From the NCBI RefSeq assembly GCF_009795715.1, contig NZ_WTCR01000017.1, forward strand, positions 20,358 through 84,357: DNA of 64,000 nt, read 5' to 3'. The position numbers and the translations under genes are program-made. The DNA is from Labilibaculum euxinicum (lineage in GTDB: Bacteria; Bacteroidota; Bacteroidia; Bacteroidales; Marinifilaceae). Below the pieces are notes generated by a model. The model had not been told where the DNA came from. It made no database searches and saw only the letters and a program-made list of their open reading frames with translations. Shown here one piece after another: positions 56,346-64,000 of the stretch (position 1 is the stretch's first letter; each line of letters begins with the position of its first letter).

Positions 56346-56795
56346 TTAGCGGAATTCTTTCCTATCGGTATTAACAAATCTTTTATATCTCAACGACTTC
56401 TCACCAAAATTGACCAACAGCCCTAATTGGTAGTTTGTCGCTTTTAAATAATTCACTGTTTGCTGTTCATCTATTTTCAACAAACAAGATTTACTTTTTA
56501 ACTCTACTATTATTGAATCAAAACAGATAAAGTCTGCTTTGAAGTATTTATTCATTTTTTCACCATCGTAATAAAGTTCCAGTTTCTTCTCTTTAACAAA
56601 TGGTATATTTCTCTTCTTAAACTCTTTACCCAACGCCTCTGCATAAACACTTTCCAAAAAGCCAGATCCTAATTGACTATGAACATTCATACAAGCCCCA
56701 ACAATTGCATAACACTTATCCTTATGTAACAAGTCAACCATTCGCGTAATTAGTTTAAATTCGTGCAATTCATAATTAAGAGATTGCTTCACCAC
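56346..56795 (-). CDS. GxxExxY family protein (second copy)
   Basis: 149 residues; the start may be internal at 56741 (MVDLLHKDKCYAIVGACMNV), because the first 18 codons look like terminal-repeat DNA. GFLESVY is the GxxExxY motif; FKADFICFDS and IVELKSKSC give the PD-(D/E)xK-like D...ExK. It shares the layout ADFICFD-IVELK-NYLKAT-LGLLVNFG-KSL-YKR with the copy at 42777. Lies between the HepT/MNT pair and wzz. Function unknown; see the flanking repeats. Confidence 0.88.
   Translation of the reverse strand: MVKQSLNYELHEFKLITRMVDLLHKDKCYAIVGACMNVHSQLGSGFLESVYAEALGKEFKKRNIPFVKEKKLELYYDGEKMNKYFKADFICFDSIIVELKSKSCLLKIDEQQTVNYLKATNYQLGLLVNFGEKSLRYKRFVNTDRKEFR
56741..56790. repeat. Imperfect terminal repeat at the 5' end of second GxxExxY gene
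   Basis: ATTCGCGTAATTAGTTTAAA and ATTCGTGCAATTCATAATT resemble, in opposite orientation, the AAATTAGCGGAATTC and TTAGCGAAATTCC sequences at the 3' end of the gene (56319-56356). Confidence 0.45.
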
Positions 56796-56809
56796 TGACC
56801 ATTGACTAT

Positions 56810-57103
56810 TTACAACCTCTTTCCCTTTTCATCAATGTGCCTTCTCAGTTCTTCATTTGTGATTTGCTCATAATGAACTACATCAAAAAAATAGGGCAAT
56901 GAATACTCTTCCTCCAGCAATTCCCGCAAAGATAAAACGATTTGACTATTTATCTTCTCCCCTTTTATGCACAGATCCACATCAGAAGCTGTTTTATAAT
57001 TTCCCATTGCACGGGAACCAAACAAAATTGTTTCTTGAATTTCGGGCAATTTCTTTATTGCTTCTTGAATCCATATCATATCCTGTTGTGTTAGTCCGTA
57101 CAT
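56810..57103 (-). CDS. MNT-type nucleotidyltransferase (antitoxin-like)
   Basis: 97 residues from ATG 57103; 9 more codons are possible upstream. ILFGSRAMGNYKTASDVDLC matches the minimal nucleotidyltransferase motif GSxAxG...DxD, and FFDVVHY holds the third Asp. Such MntA proteins AMPylate and silence the partner HEPN toxin. The partner lies upstream at 57225. The two are separated by a REP-like repeat rather than overlapping as usual. Confidence 0.88.
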   Translation of the reverse strand: MYGLTQQDMIWIQEAIKKLPEIQETILFGSRAMGNYKTASDVDLCIKGEKINSQIVLSLRELLEEEYSLPYFFDVVHYEQITNEELRRHIDEKGKRL

Positions 57104-57144
57104 ACAATTTATTTGCCAATTACATTTCACTTTAAATATCCTCT

Positions 57145-57215
57145 TCCGAACTTTCGGAAGGACAATCCTTTTTGTTGAGATCCCTCTCCCGATTCTCGGG
57201 ATCGGGATGACATCT
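57145..57215. repeat. REP-like repeat between HEPN and MNT genes
   Basis: A CCGAACTTTCGG hairpin, GGACAATCC, then GAGATCCCTCTCCCGATTCT and CGGGATCGGGATGACAT, the same unit that forms the wzz 3' end at 54975-55012. Confidence 0.8.
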
Positions 57216-57224
57216 TCCAGTGAA

Positions 57225-57632
57225 CTACAGCCACTCTTTCATTTTTACATACAAGCATTTAATGGCCGGATAATAGTTGTTTTTTATTTTTAGTCCCATC
57301 TCCTTTGCAAAAGCCTCATCGTAAGTATGCACAGTTAAATTTCTATCTTTTAAAGCATCCATCCAAACATGACCATCCTCAACAAGCTTTACCTGAAAAG
57401 CATGTTTTATTGTTTCGCGGGGAGTCTTTGGGTCAAAACCTTCCGACTCCAAATAATCTTTCATCACCTTCCATGCCAATTCAAAACTCAATTCGAACGC
57501 CTGAATAACAGCCATAATTTCAATTTCAGAAGGAGAAATAATCTTCATGGTTTTATCCAGCACCGTATACGCTTTTTCAAAATTCTGAAAACGCTGCCTC
57601 CATCGTATGTCTTTTTCCTGATTCATCGTCAA
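57225..57632 (-). CDS. HEPN-domain protein (HI0074 / HepT-like)
   Basis: 135 residues, all-helical. WRQRFQNFEKAYTVLDKTM and IQAFELSFELAWKVMKDYL match the HI0074 nucleotidyltransferase-substrate-binding family. DRNLTVHTYDE contains RX4HxY, the HepT ribonuclease motif whose Tyr is AMPylated by MntA. With the MNT gene it probably forms a toxin-antitoxin pair embedded in the polysaccharide locus. Confidence 0.88.
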   Translation of the reverse strand: MTMNQEKDIRWRQRFQNFEKAYTVLDKTMKIISPSEIEIMAVIQAFELSFELAWKVMKDYLESEGFDPKTPRETIKHAFQVKLVEDGHVWMDALKDRNLTVHTYDEAFAKEMGLKIKNNYYPAIKCLYVKMKEWL

Positions 57633-57682
57633 TTCTAATAAACTGTTACAACTATTTTTAACAACTCACTTTATTTTCATTT

Positions 57683-57757
57683 AAAGCTGTCATTCTGAAC
57701 GAAGTGAAGAATCTGTTCACTTATATAATTAGATCCCTCGACAAGCTCGGGATGACA
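57683..57757. repeat. 75-bp direct repeat, copy 1 (left of GIY-YIG gene)
   Basis: Identical at 73 of 75 positions to 58245-58319. Contains GTCATTCTGAACGAAGTGAAG, a TTATATAATTAGATCC linker and CCTCGACAAGCTCGGGATGA. Confidence 0.9.
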
Positions 57758-57890
57758 GTTCAACTGAAAGTCATCCTGAACGGAGGAACGTAGTGAAGGA
57801 TCTGTTCATTTACGCCTCTTCTCTATTTGAATGAGATCCCTCGACATCCCGATAGCTATCTGGATCGGGATGACGTTCAACTGTAAGGAT
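57758..57890. repeat. Further REP-like units
   Basis: CATCCTGAACGGAGGAACG with AGTGAAGGATCTG, then GAGATCCCTCGACATCCCGA with a TAGCTATC hairpin and GGATCGGGATGACG. Same family as 54.8 kb and 38.3 kb. Confidence 0.8.
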
Positions 57891-57894
57891 CTGT

Positions 57895-58191
57895 TCAAAC
57901 AAAGAACTCATCCTCTAAAAACTTCCATTCCGGATTGAATTCCGAAATTAAGATATTCTTTTTCTCTCGTCGCCATCCTTTTAGTTTCTTTTCTCTCCCG
58001 ATCGCCAAATTCACATCATCGTGTTCTTCAAAATAGATCAAATGATGACAATTATATCGTTTTGTAAAAGCATTTATGTGGTCTGCATGACTCACATGCT
58101 CACTCAATCTTCTTTGTAAATTATTTGTAACACCCACATATAAAACAGTTTTGTTTTTATTTGTCAATATGTAGACGTAATATATTTTCAC
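57895..58191 (-). CDS. GIY-YIG nuclease family protein
   Basis: 98 residues, a single GIY-YIG domain: YYVYILTNKNKTVLYVGVTN (first Tyr and YVG), LQRRLSEHVS (catalytic Arg), YFEEHDDVNLAIGREKKLKG (catalytic Glu region). These short UvrC-N-like proteins are common and of unknown role. It stands alone, with REP-like repeats on both sides and 75-bp direct repeats outside them. Confidence 0.92.
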   Translation of the reverse strand: MKIYYVYILTNKNKTVLYVGVTNNLQRRLSEHVSHADHINAFTKRYNCHHLIYFEEHDDVNLAIGREKKLKGWRREKKNILISEFNPEWKFLEDEFFV

Positions 58192-58209
58192 ATTCTCTTT
58201 TTAATGTTT

Positions 58210-58322
58210 AGATCCCTCGACAAGCTCGGGATGACATGCAAAATAAAGCTGTCATTCTGAACGGAGTGAAGAATCTGTTCACTTATATAATTAGATCCTT
58301 CGACAAGCTCGGGATGACATCC
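58210..58322. repeat. REP-like units and 75-bp direct repeat, copy 2
   Basis: GATCCCTCGACAAGCTCGGG at 58211, followed by 58245-58319, the second copy of the 75-bp repeat at 57683-57757. Confidence 0.9.
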
Positions 58323-58337
58323 GTATAATCCCTCTTC

Positions 58338-60764
58338 CTAACGCGTAGCCACCGCAATGGCAGTAATTAATGTTGCAAAAGTAGATGCAATGGCCAACCA
58401 TTTGCTTGCCTGTCCGGCTTTGTCTACCTCTGGTTTTTCAGGAACAATAATCTCGCAACCCGGTTCTACTTTCGGAAAACGACGGCCAAACAATCCTCCT
58501 TTTGTTGCCTGAGTGGTTCCATTGGCATACAGGACATATACTTTTCCTTTTTTTGCCCGTTCGGCAAAACCACCACTGCTGTACACGTAATCTTTTAATT
58601 TTTTCTTTTTTGTAAAAGTATGAGCCACCGGACTCAATACAGAACCGGATACCATTACCGTCTCTAATTTAGAAGGAACCAAAATCTGATCTCCAGCTTT
58701 TACCTGCAAATCTTCCACACCGCCAGGATGACCTAAAATGGCAGTCAAATCGATTCCAACAATCCGATAGGCTACCTTTTCAATATCCGCTTCGGTCATG
58801 GTGGTATCCTGAGCCGCAATGGCCACTTTGGCCTGATATTCTGCTTCACTCAATTCTATTCTCCGGCGCAAAGAAGCCCCTTTCACATAAGCCTCTGAAG
58901 TGATCCCCCCTGCTCTTCGGATGATATCTGATATTTTTTCGTTCTTATGAGTAATCCCGTAATCCCCGGAATATTTAACTTCTCCCTGAATGTTGGCGGC
59001 TCCCTGAGGACGAAACCCCGGAGCGCGGCGCACATACACTTTATCGAAAGGTTTCAATAAAAAGGCTTCATCTTCCGCATTCAATTTCAGATTTCGATCC
59101 AACGAAAACTGAAAGGTATGCAGCAGTGATTTTGTCAATTCACTGGTCTCCTTGTAATCCAACACGCGGCTCACTTCCAATCCTGCCACCTCAGCATCCT
59201 CTTTGAAACCTCCTGCCTGAAAAATCAGATCTCCTATGCGTAAATTTTCTGCCCAGGCATAAGTTCCTTCGAACTGAACTTCCCCAACAATCTCAACCGT
59301 TCTGGCTTCGCGCATATCAAATATGGATGAAATCTGAATCCGGTCTTCTTTCTGAAGCTCAAAATCTATTTTTCCATTCACAACATCACGAACCGAAAAG
59401 GAAACGGCTTTCAAGCTCATATCTTCCAATTTTCGGGTAATCACCCCACGCTCCATGAAAGCCTCTTCCTTGAGTCCTTCCGCATTTTTAATCAATTGGG
59501 ACAACTGCAGACCTTCTGTCAATTCATAATTGCCCGGACGGTACACCGCGCCATCTATACTTACCCGGTTTTCGAAACGTTCGGTGAGCATTCCTGCTAC
59601 CAAAGAGTCGCCGTTCATCAGTTGAACCTGATCGTATTGATCTGCTGAAACGCCTTTAAAACTAAGAGTCCTGGAATTGTTTCGATACAATTCCAAACGA
59701 TGAGTATAGGCTTTATCTGTAAAGCCACCTGCAAAGCGCAGCAGATCAGCTACTGTTTCCTCTTTTTGAGCCTCAAACAATCCGGTCCGTTTAAATTCTC
59801 CTGCTACTTTCACTCTTTTTGCGTAAGGACGCACCAAAACCACATCCTGATCGCGCAACTGTATGTTGTTTTGCGTTTTTCCATCGATTAAATAAGCGTA
59901 AACATCTATACTGCACACCAATTTACCATCGCGCTGCACGTCGATACTTCGGAAAGATCCATTTTCATTGGGTCCCCCTGCAAGGTATAAGGCATTAAAA
60001 GCCGAAGCTGTTGCCGGTAAAGAATAGGTGCCCGGTAAATTCACCTCCCCAATCACATTCACTTTAATCCCTTTTAAGCTTCCCATACTTACATCAGCAA
60101 AGGTATTGGGCCGCTCGCCACCCATGCCGTTGTAAATGGAAAGCAATCTGCTTTTAATTTTTTCCTGTGCTTTGGCAAACGAAATGCCATACACGTGAAC
60201 CGGCCCTAAATCTGGAATGGTTATGGCTCCGTTTTTTTGAACTGTTAACTGATAATTTTGCTGAGAAGCACCATAAACAGATATATTCACCTCGTCTCCT
60301 ATTCCCAATGAGTAAGATTCTGACACAGGCACATCTATTGCCGGCTCGAAACTTAAATTTTTTGAGTTGAAAAACTGAAACCCAAAAATCTCTTTGTTTT
60401 TTTCTGTGGCTTTAAATTCCTCTTTCTCAGTGAACTCTTCCTCCTTTGGAACTTTTAAACCTTCCTTCAGGTCTTTCTCCTGAGTTTCCCCGTTTCGTTT
60501 ACCGCTTTTGTACTCGTTGATTTTTTTCACCATTTGATCGATCTGCAACTGAGAAGCTCCTCTGGCCCGTGCCAGTGCCATTGCCTCTTCCAGACTCATG
60601 CCGTTTTTTTCCATTTCGGAAATCAGCTTTTCAATCTGAGCATCACTCAAGGCTTCCACATTTACACTCGCTGGATTGATATTTGTGTTTTGAGCGTTTG
60701 CTGTCCCGATGAATAAAACCGCAAACAAACAAACCAGAAACATTTTTTTTACCGACCAAATCAT
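58338..60764 (-). CDS. SLBB-domain polysaccharide export protein (Wza-like)
   Basis: 808 residues. A signal peptide (about 1-25, GTANAQ), an acidic/basic helical linker (about 30-130), a Poly_export domain (YSLGIGDEVNISVYGASQQN, ITIPDLGPVHVYGIS) and a series of about six SLBB-type domains (VNVIGEVNLPGTYSLPATAS, VKVAGEFKRTGLFEAQ, VEIVGEVQFEGTYAWAE, ANIQGEVKYSGDYGI). A C-terminal membrane helix (ASKWLAIASTFATLITAIAV) ends it. It is much longer than E. coli Wza (about 380 residues) and has no lipobox. It would form the periplasm-spanning and outer-membrane export channel. Confidence 0.92.
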   Translation of the reverse strand: MIWSVKKMFLVCLFAVLFIGTANAQNTNINPASVNVEALSDAQIEKLISEMEKNGMSLEEAMALARARGASQLQIDQMVKKINEYKSGKRNGETQEKDLKEGLKVPKEEEFTEKEEFKATEKNKEIFGFQFFNSKNLSFEPAIDVPVSESYSLGIGDEVNISVYGASQQNYQLTVQKNGAITIPDLGPVHVYGISFAKAQEKIKSRLLSIYNGMGGERPNTFADVSMGSLKGIKVNVIGEVNLPGTYSLPATASAFNALYLAGGPNENGSFRSIDVQRDGKLVCSIDVYAYLIDGKTQNNIQLRDQDVVLVRPYAKRVKVAGEFKRTGLFEAQKEETVADLLRFAGGFTDKAYTHRLELYRNNSRTLSFKGVSADQYDQVQLMNGDSLVAGMLTERFENRVSIDGAVYRPGNYELTEGLQLSQLIKNAEGLKEEAFMERGVITRKLEDMSLKAVSFSVRDVVNGKIDFELQKEDRIQISSIFDMREARTVEIVGEVQFEGTYAWAENLRIGDLIFQAGGFKEDAEVAGLEVSRVLDYKETSELTKSLLHTFQFSLDRNLKLNAEDEAFLLKPFDKVYVRRAPGFRPQGAANIQGEVKYSGDYGITHKNEKISDIIRRAGGITSEAYVKGASLRRRIELSEAEYQAKVAIAAQDTTMTEADIEKVAYRIVGIDLTAILGHPGGVEDLQVKAGDQILVPSKLETVMVSGSVLSPVAHTFTKKKKLKDYVYSSGGFAERAKKGKVYVLYANGTTQATKGGLFGRRFPKVEPGCEIIVPEKPEVDKAGQASKWLAIASTFATLITAIAVATR

Positions 60765-61013
60765 AATTTCAATAACATTTATATAGTATGTACCTTTATT
60801 CCTATCCTCTATATCCGTTTTGTTGTGACAAAACCCTATTTCAATAAGACGAAAGATTTATTTTTGCAGCACAAAAATAAGGAACGAATACACAATTCCC
60901 TAATTTCCGAGCATTTTACTTCCCTTATTTTATGAACACATTGCCTACAGAACTGCAATTCCCCGCAATAATACAATTTCTCAATCATTTATTTGCCTGT
61001 CAAACCTGCCAAA
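60765..61013. promoter_or_regulatory. SLBB gene upstream region with possible -7 box
   Basis: TATTTTTG (60879-60872, minus) fits TAnnTTTG exactly, giving a leader of about 100 bases before the SLBB start. The -33 element is not clear. No gene is seen in this spacer. Confidence 0.35.
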
Positions 61014-61045
61014 TAAAAAAACCGTGTCAATAAATTAGATACGGT
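61014..61045 (-). terminator. Intrinsic terminator downstream of the WbpM-like gene
   Basis: On the minus strand ACCGTATC, a 9-base loop and GACACGGT (one mismatch) are followed by seven T. It starts about 33 bases after the stop, so the SLBB gene probably has its own promoter. Confidence 0.75.
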
Positions 61046-61077
61046 CTCCTTATAACAACTTCCATTTCTCCGGATAA

Positions 61078-63030
61078 TTATCGCAGCATTTCTTTGATTT
61101 CGGCCAAATCAATCAATCCAATCTGCTCTTTCCTGCGGATAATTTTTGCATCCAACTGTTCATAGATTGAATTCATTGATTTAAATTCAGGCACAATAGC
61201 CTTCATATGCGCAACAATCTTAAAATTATCATTTTCATCAAGCAATTCACAAAAATGGTTAATCAATAGTTCAACCTCTTCCCGTTCATAAGCCCGGACT
61301 TTTGCAATCATAATTCTGGGATGTTTGGTAGGTACTGTATTTTCTTTCACATTCAACAATTCCTCATATAATTTTTCGCCCGGACGTAAACCTGTAAACT
61401 GAACATTCACATCGACACCTACCTTCAGCCCACTTAATTTGATCATCTTGTAGGCCAAGTCAACAATTTTCACAGAACGTCCCATATCAAAAATAAAGAT
61501 TTTCCCCCCTTTACCGATTGCACCAGCCTGCATCACCAACTGACAAGCTTCAGGAATCGTCATAAAATATCTGGTAATATCAGGATGAGTAACCGTAATA
61601 GGGCCACCTTTCTCAATCTGAGACTTAAACCGGGGAATTACAGAGCCATTTGAGCCCAGCACATTTCCAAATCTTGTTGTAATAAAATGAGTTTGCCCGC
61701 CCGGGAAATTCATGCTTTGCGTATAAATCTCAGCAATTCTTTTTGATGCCCCCATTACATTAGTTGGGTTCACAGCCTTATCGGTCGAAACCATTACAAA
61801 GCGCTCCACACCATATTCCAATGATAAATCCGCAATATTCCTGGTTCCAAACACATTTGTTTTTATGGCCTCGGAAGGATTGTTTTCCATCATTGGCACG
61901 TGCTTATAAGCAGCAGCATGATACACCAATTGAGGTTTAAAAATCTCAAACATTTTACGCGTTCGTTCCAAATCACGCACATCTCCAATTACAATCTCAA
62001 AATCATAAAAATTGAACTCTTCCTTTAATGACAATTCAATATCGTATAAGGGCGATTCTGCCTGATCGAACAAAATAATGCTCTTGGGACGAAAACGTGC
62101 TACCTGACGCACCATTTCACTCCCAATAGATCCGGCAGCACCGGTAACCAGAACCGTTTTACCTCTCACCTGACTGTCGATTTCATCCCAGTCTAATTTT
62201 ATGGGTTCCCGCTCCAACAAATCCTCAATTTTAATGGCCCGGATCTGCTTCACACTCAACTCGCCATTCACCCAGCTTTCAAATTTAGGAACCTCCCAAA
62301 CCTTCACATTTTTATTCAGGCATTTTTCAATAACATCCTGACGTTCCTCAACACTTAAATCTTTTTTGGCGATAATAACCTTATCGATTTCCTGCTTTTC
62401 CAACAATTTCTCCAAATCATTGGGACTATATATCTTTATATTCTCTAACTTACTTCCTACTTTCCTATTGTTGTGATCTATAAATCCAACAATGGTACTA
62501 TTTACCTCTTTACCACTGTCCAAGGCATGCTTTGCCATGATACCAAACTCATCACTTCCATAAATCAGTATATTTTCCCGAATTTTAGAATAAGTTAAAT
62601 ACCTAAAATAAAGAGCCTTAAAAATAATACGACTGCTGGTCATCAAAAAAACCATTGATATGTATTCTATAATCAGAATAGAAAACGGAAGCAGGTAAAC
62701 GCCGTTCAGAAAATAGTAGCTCAATCCGTTTGTAAGAACAAACAGTAAAGATCCCATAGAAATCACCATGAAAATACGTTCGGCATCTTTAGCACTTGTG
62801 TACCGAACAATTCCTGCATAGGTTCCCCCAATCAGGAAACTAATAGCTCTCACCAACAAAACCAGAGGAATAACAAACTTCGCGGAACTCAGATTAACGC
62901 TTTCCAAATTAAAGTTGAAGCGCAATAAGTAAGCCGCAGAAATTGAAGCCAGCCCAATAAGCAAATCAATTAGAAAAACGATCCAACGAGGTGTATTGTG
63001 ATCGAAGACACTAATTTTAGATAAATTCAT
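61078..63030 (-). CDS. WbpM/FlaA1/CapD-type nucleotide-sugar 4,6-dehydratase
   Basis: 650 residues from ATG 63030; the frame continues to 63123, but a promoter lies inside that extension. Four N-terminal membrane helices (about 17-140), a CoA-binding-like Rossmann domain (about 155-290, NILIYGSDEFGIMA) and the dehydratase domain (TVLVTGAAGSIGSEMVRQVA, VYHAAAYKHVPMMENNP, MVSTDKAVNPTNVMGASKR). As in WbpM, Met replaces the catalytic Tyr (VMGASKR). It probably converts UDP-GlcNAc to a 4-keto-6-deoxy sugar used for the first sugar of the repeat. Confidence 0.92.
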   Translation of the reverse strand: MNLSKISVFDHNTPRWIVFLIDLLIGLASISAAYLLRFNFNLESVNLSSAKFVIPLVLLVRAISFLIGGTYAGIVRYTSAKDAERIFMVISMGSLLFVLTNGLSYYFLNGVYLLPFSILIIEYISMVFLMTSSRIIFKALYFRYLTYSKIRENILIYGSDEFGIMAKHALDSGKEVNSTIVGFIDHNNRKVGSKLENIKIYSPNDLEKLLEKQEIDKVIIAKKDLSVEERQDVIEKCLNKNVKVWEVPKFESWVNGELSVKQIRAIKIEDLLEREPIKLDWDEIDSQVRGKTVLVTGAAGSIGSEMVRQVARFRPKSIILFDQAESPLYDIELSLKEEFNFYDFEIVIGDVRDLERTRKMFEIFKPQLVYHAAAYKHVPMMENNPSEAIKTNVFGTRNIADLSLEYGVERFVMVSTDKAVNPTNVMGASKRIAEIYTQSMNFPGGQTHFITTRFGNVLGSNGSVIPRFKSQIEKGGPITVTHPDITRYFMTIPEACQLVMQAGAIGKGGKIFIFDMGRSVKIVDLAYKMIKLSGLKVGVDVNVQFTGLRPGEKLYEELLNVKENTVPTKHPRIMIAKVRAYEREEVELLINHFCELLDENDNFKIVAHMKAIVPEFKSMNSIYEQLDAKIIRRKEQIGLIDLAEIKEMLR

Positions 63031-63076
63031 AGATATTGGTTTTATATGTAGTAGTGTGTACAATAAATACAAAGTA

Positions 63077-63107
63077 CAAAAATACCTTCTTATTTTACTA
63101 AAAGCAA
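63077..63107 (-). promoter_or_regulatory. Promoter of the WbpM-like gene / polysaccharide locus
   Basis: On the minus strand TTG (63107-63105), 20 bases, then TATTTTTG (63084-63077), an exact TAnnTTTG. The leader to ATG 63030 is about 40 bases. It supports the shorter start. Confidence 0.6.
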
Positions 63108-63302
63108 CTGTCAAAGTTGCCATTTTTACTTTTTATCGTTTTTTATAACCTATTCACATACAATTATGACCTCTTAATCCAAAGGTGCTCAAAACTATAT
63201 GATTATATAAAACGCAAAGGGTTGCGTGAAAGTTTCAAAAAAAAATACATTGTATTCATTTCGAGCAAGTTAATGCAATACACATTTCTTTTCCAAATCA
63301 TG

Positions 63303-64000
63303 AGCTAAAGCCACATGGCAACTAAATCAGATTTCACTTTTTGGACTCTTCAACTTTTCGACTTTTCAAGACCCTTCCAGACATTTCATCTTCAGACAGC
63401 CCTCTCCCTGTCGGGATTTCCCCTCAAAATGGGAGAATTGTTACAATTGACCTTTTTCTCACAACTAAAGCTGTTGGCAACACATCGATTCACAAAACAC
63501 ATCTCTTTTCCAAATCATAAGTTAAAGCCACTTGGCATTTAAATCAGATTTCACTTTTTGGACTCTTTGGGCTCTTTGACTTTTCGACTATTCAAGACCC
63601 TTCCAGACATTTCATCTTCAAGCACCCCTCTCCCTGTCGGGATCTCCCCTCAAAATGGGAGAATTGTTACAATTGACCTTTTTCTCACAACAGCTAAAGC
63701 AGTTGGCAATACATCTATTCACAAAACCATAAAGCCACATGGCATTTAAATCAAATTTCACTCTTTGGACTCTTTGACTTTTCGACTCTTCGACCTTTCG
63801 ACTTTTGGACTTTTCCAGACTCTTCCAAACTTTCGATCCCCAAACACCCCTCTCCCTGTCGGGATCTCTCCTGAAAATGGGAGAATTGTTACAATTGACC
63901 TTTTTCTCACAACAGCTAAAGCAGTTGGCAATACATCTATTCACAAAACCATAAAGCCACATGGCATTTAAATCAAATTTCACTCTTTGGACTCTTTGAC
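63303..64000. repeat. Tandem array of about 215-bp repeat units
   Basis: Units begin with TAAAGCCACATGGCA or TAAAGCCACTTGGCA at about 63306, 63523, 63731 and 63953 (cut by the window edge). Each holds a TCACTTTTTGGACTCTTTG / CGACTTTTC / CCAGAC array, the CCCTCTCCCTGTCGGGATCT / GGGAGAATTGTTACAATTGA hairpin (module B) and a CTCACAACAGCTAAAGCAGT stretch. Open frames on both strands are repeat artefacts. Confidence 0.88.

Noticed and set aside
63031..63123. Longer N-terminus of the WbpM-like protein
   Set aside because: A good promoter lies inside it and the family begins near residue 32 of the longer frame.
63315..63983. Frames on both strands with repeated peptides
   Set aside because: Produced by the tandem repeat; both strands are open, as expected for repeat DNA.

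Overview
The window looks like chromosomal DNA of a low-G+C member of the Bacteroidota, probably an anaerobic or facultative marine Bacteroidia of the Marinilabiliales type (inference). Reasons: several promoters fit the Bacteroidota -33 TTTG / -7 TAnnTTTG pattern, and the gene content is typical (Wzi, DUF3857/transglutaminase, DUF3332, GxxExxY, YaiO barrel, hisGDCBHAF-IE order). No rRNA, tRNA, CRISPR array, integrase or transposase gene was seen.

Layout. 1-5.7 kb (minus): end of a surface-glycan operon with a NUDIX hydrolase, Wzi, a CDP-glycerol-transferase/LPS-kinase fusion, a dead UDP-galactopyranose mutase and two glycosyltransferases. 6-9.7 kb: gamma-glutamyltranspeptidase, a CBM9-like protein and a nitroreductase. 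9.7-17.2 kb (minus): a complete histidine operon preceded by an 18-residue leader peptide with five consecutive His codons and a terminator hairpin, i.e. a textbook attenuator. 17.6-23 kb (plus): PII protein, AmtB, a DUF3332 lipoprotein, and a histidine kinase with a built-in NMT1/THI5-like periplasmic sensor. 23.2-28.6 kb (minus): an exopolysaccharide operon (processive GT2, HEAT-repeat membrane protein, broken small ORF, TPR-YaiO barrel, unknown anchored protein). 28.9-34.1 kb: DsrE, DUF2461, a transglutaminase-like protein, a four-helix-bundle gene and a response regulator fused to a degenerate kinase.

34.2-38.9 kb is repeat-rich: palindromic REP-like modules, a tandem 430-bp duplication, a 105-bp tandem repeat, a 45-residue small protein and one conserved-looking protein of unknown function. 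38.9-63.1 kb (minus) is a Wzx/Wzy-type polysaccharide locus. Its gene order from the promoter is: WbpM-like dehydratase, SLBB export protein, Wzz, UDP-sugar dehydrogenase, flippase, polymerase, three glycosyltransferases, four GDP-heptose genes, four dTDP-rhamnose genes, a WecA/MraY-type initiating transferase and a WbuC cupin. One initiating enzyme plus three glycosyltransferases predicts a tetrasaccharide repeat unit. The window ends in another tandem repeat array.

The most unusual theme is single-gene cassettes (two GxxExxY genes, a GIY-YIG nuclease, a HepT/MNT pair and a four-helix-bundle gene) set between housekeeping or glycan genes and bracketed by repeats. The clearest is a 430-bp GxxExxY cassette with perfect 28-bp terminal inverted repeats between rfbC and rfbD. 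REP-like repeats have also entered reading frames: one encodes an internal insert in the UDP-sugar dehydrogenase and another the C-terminal tail of Wzz.
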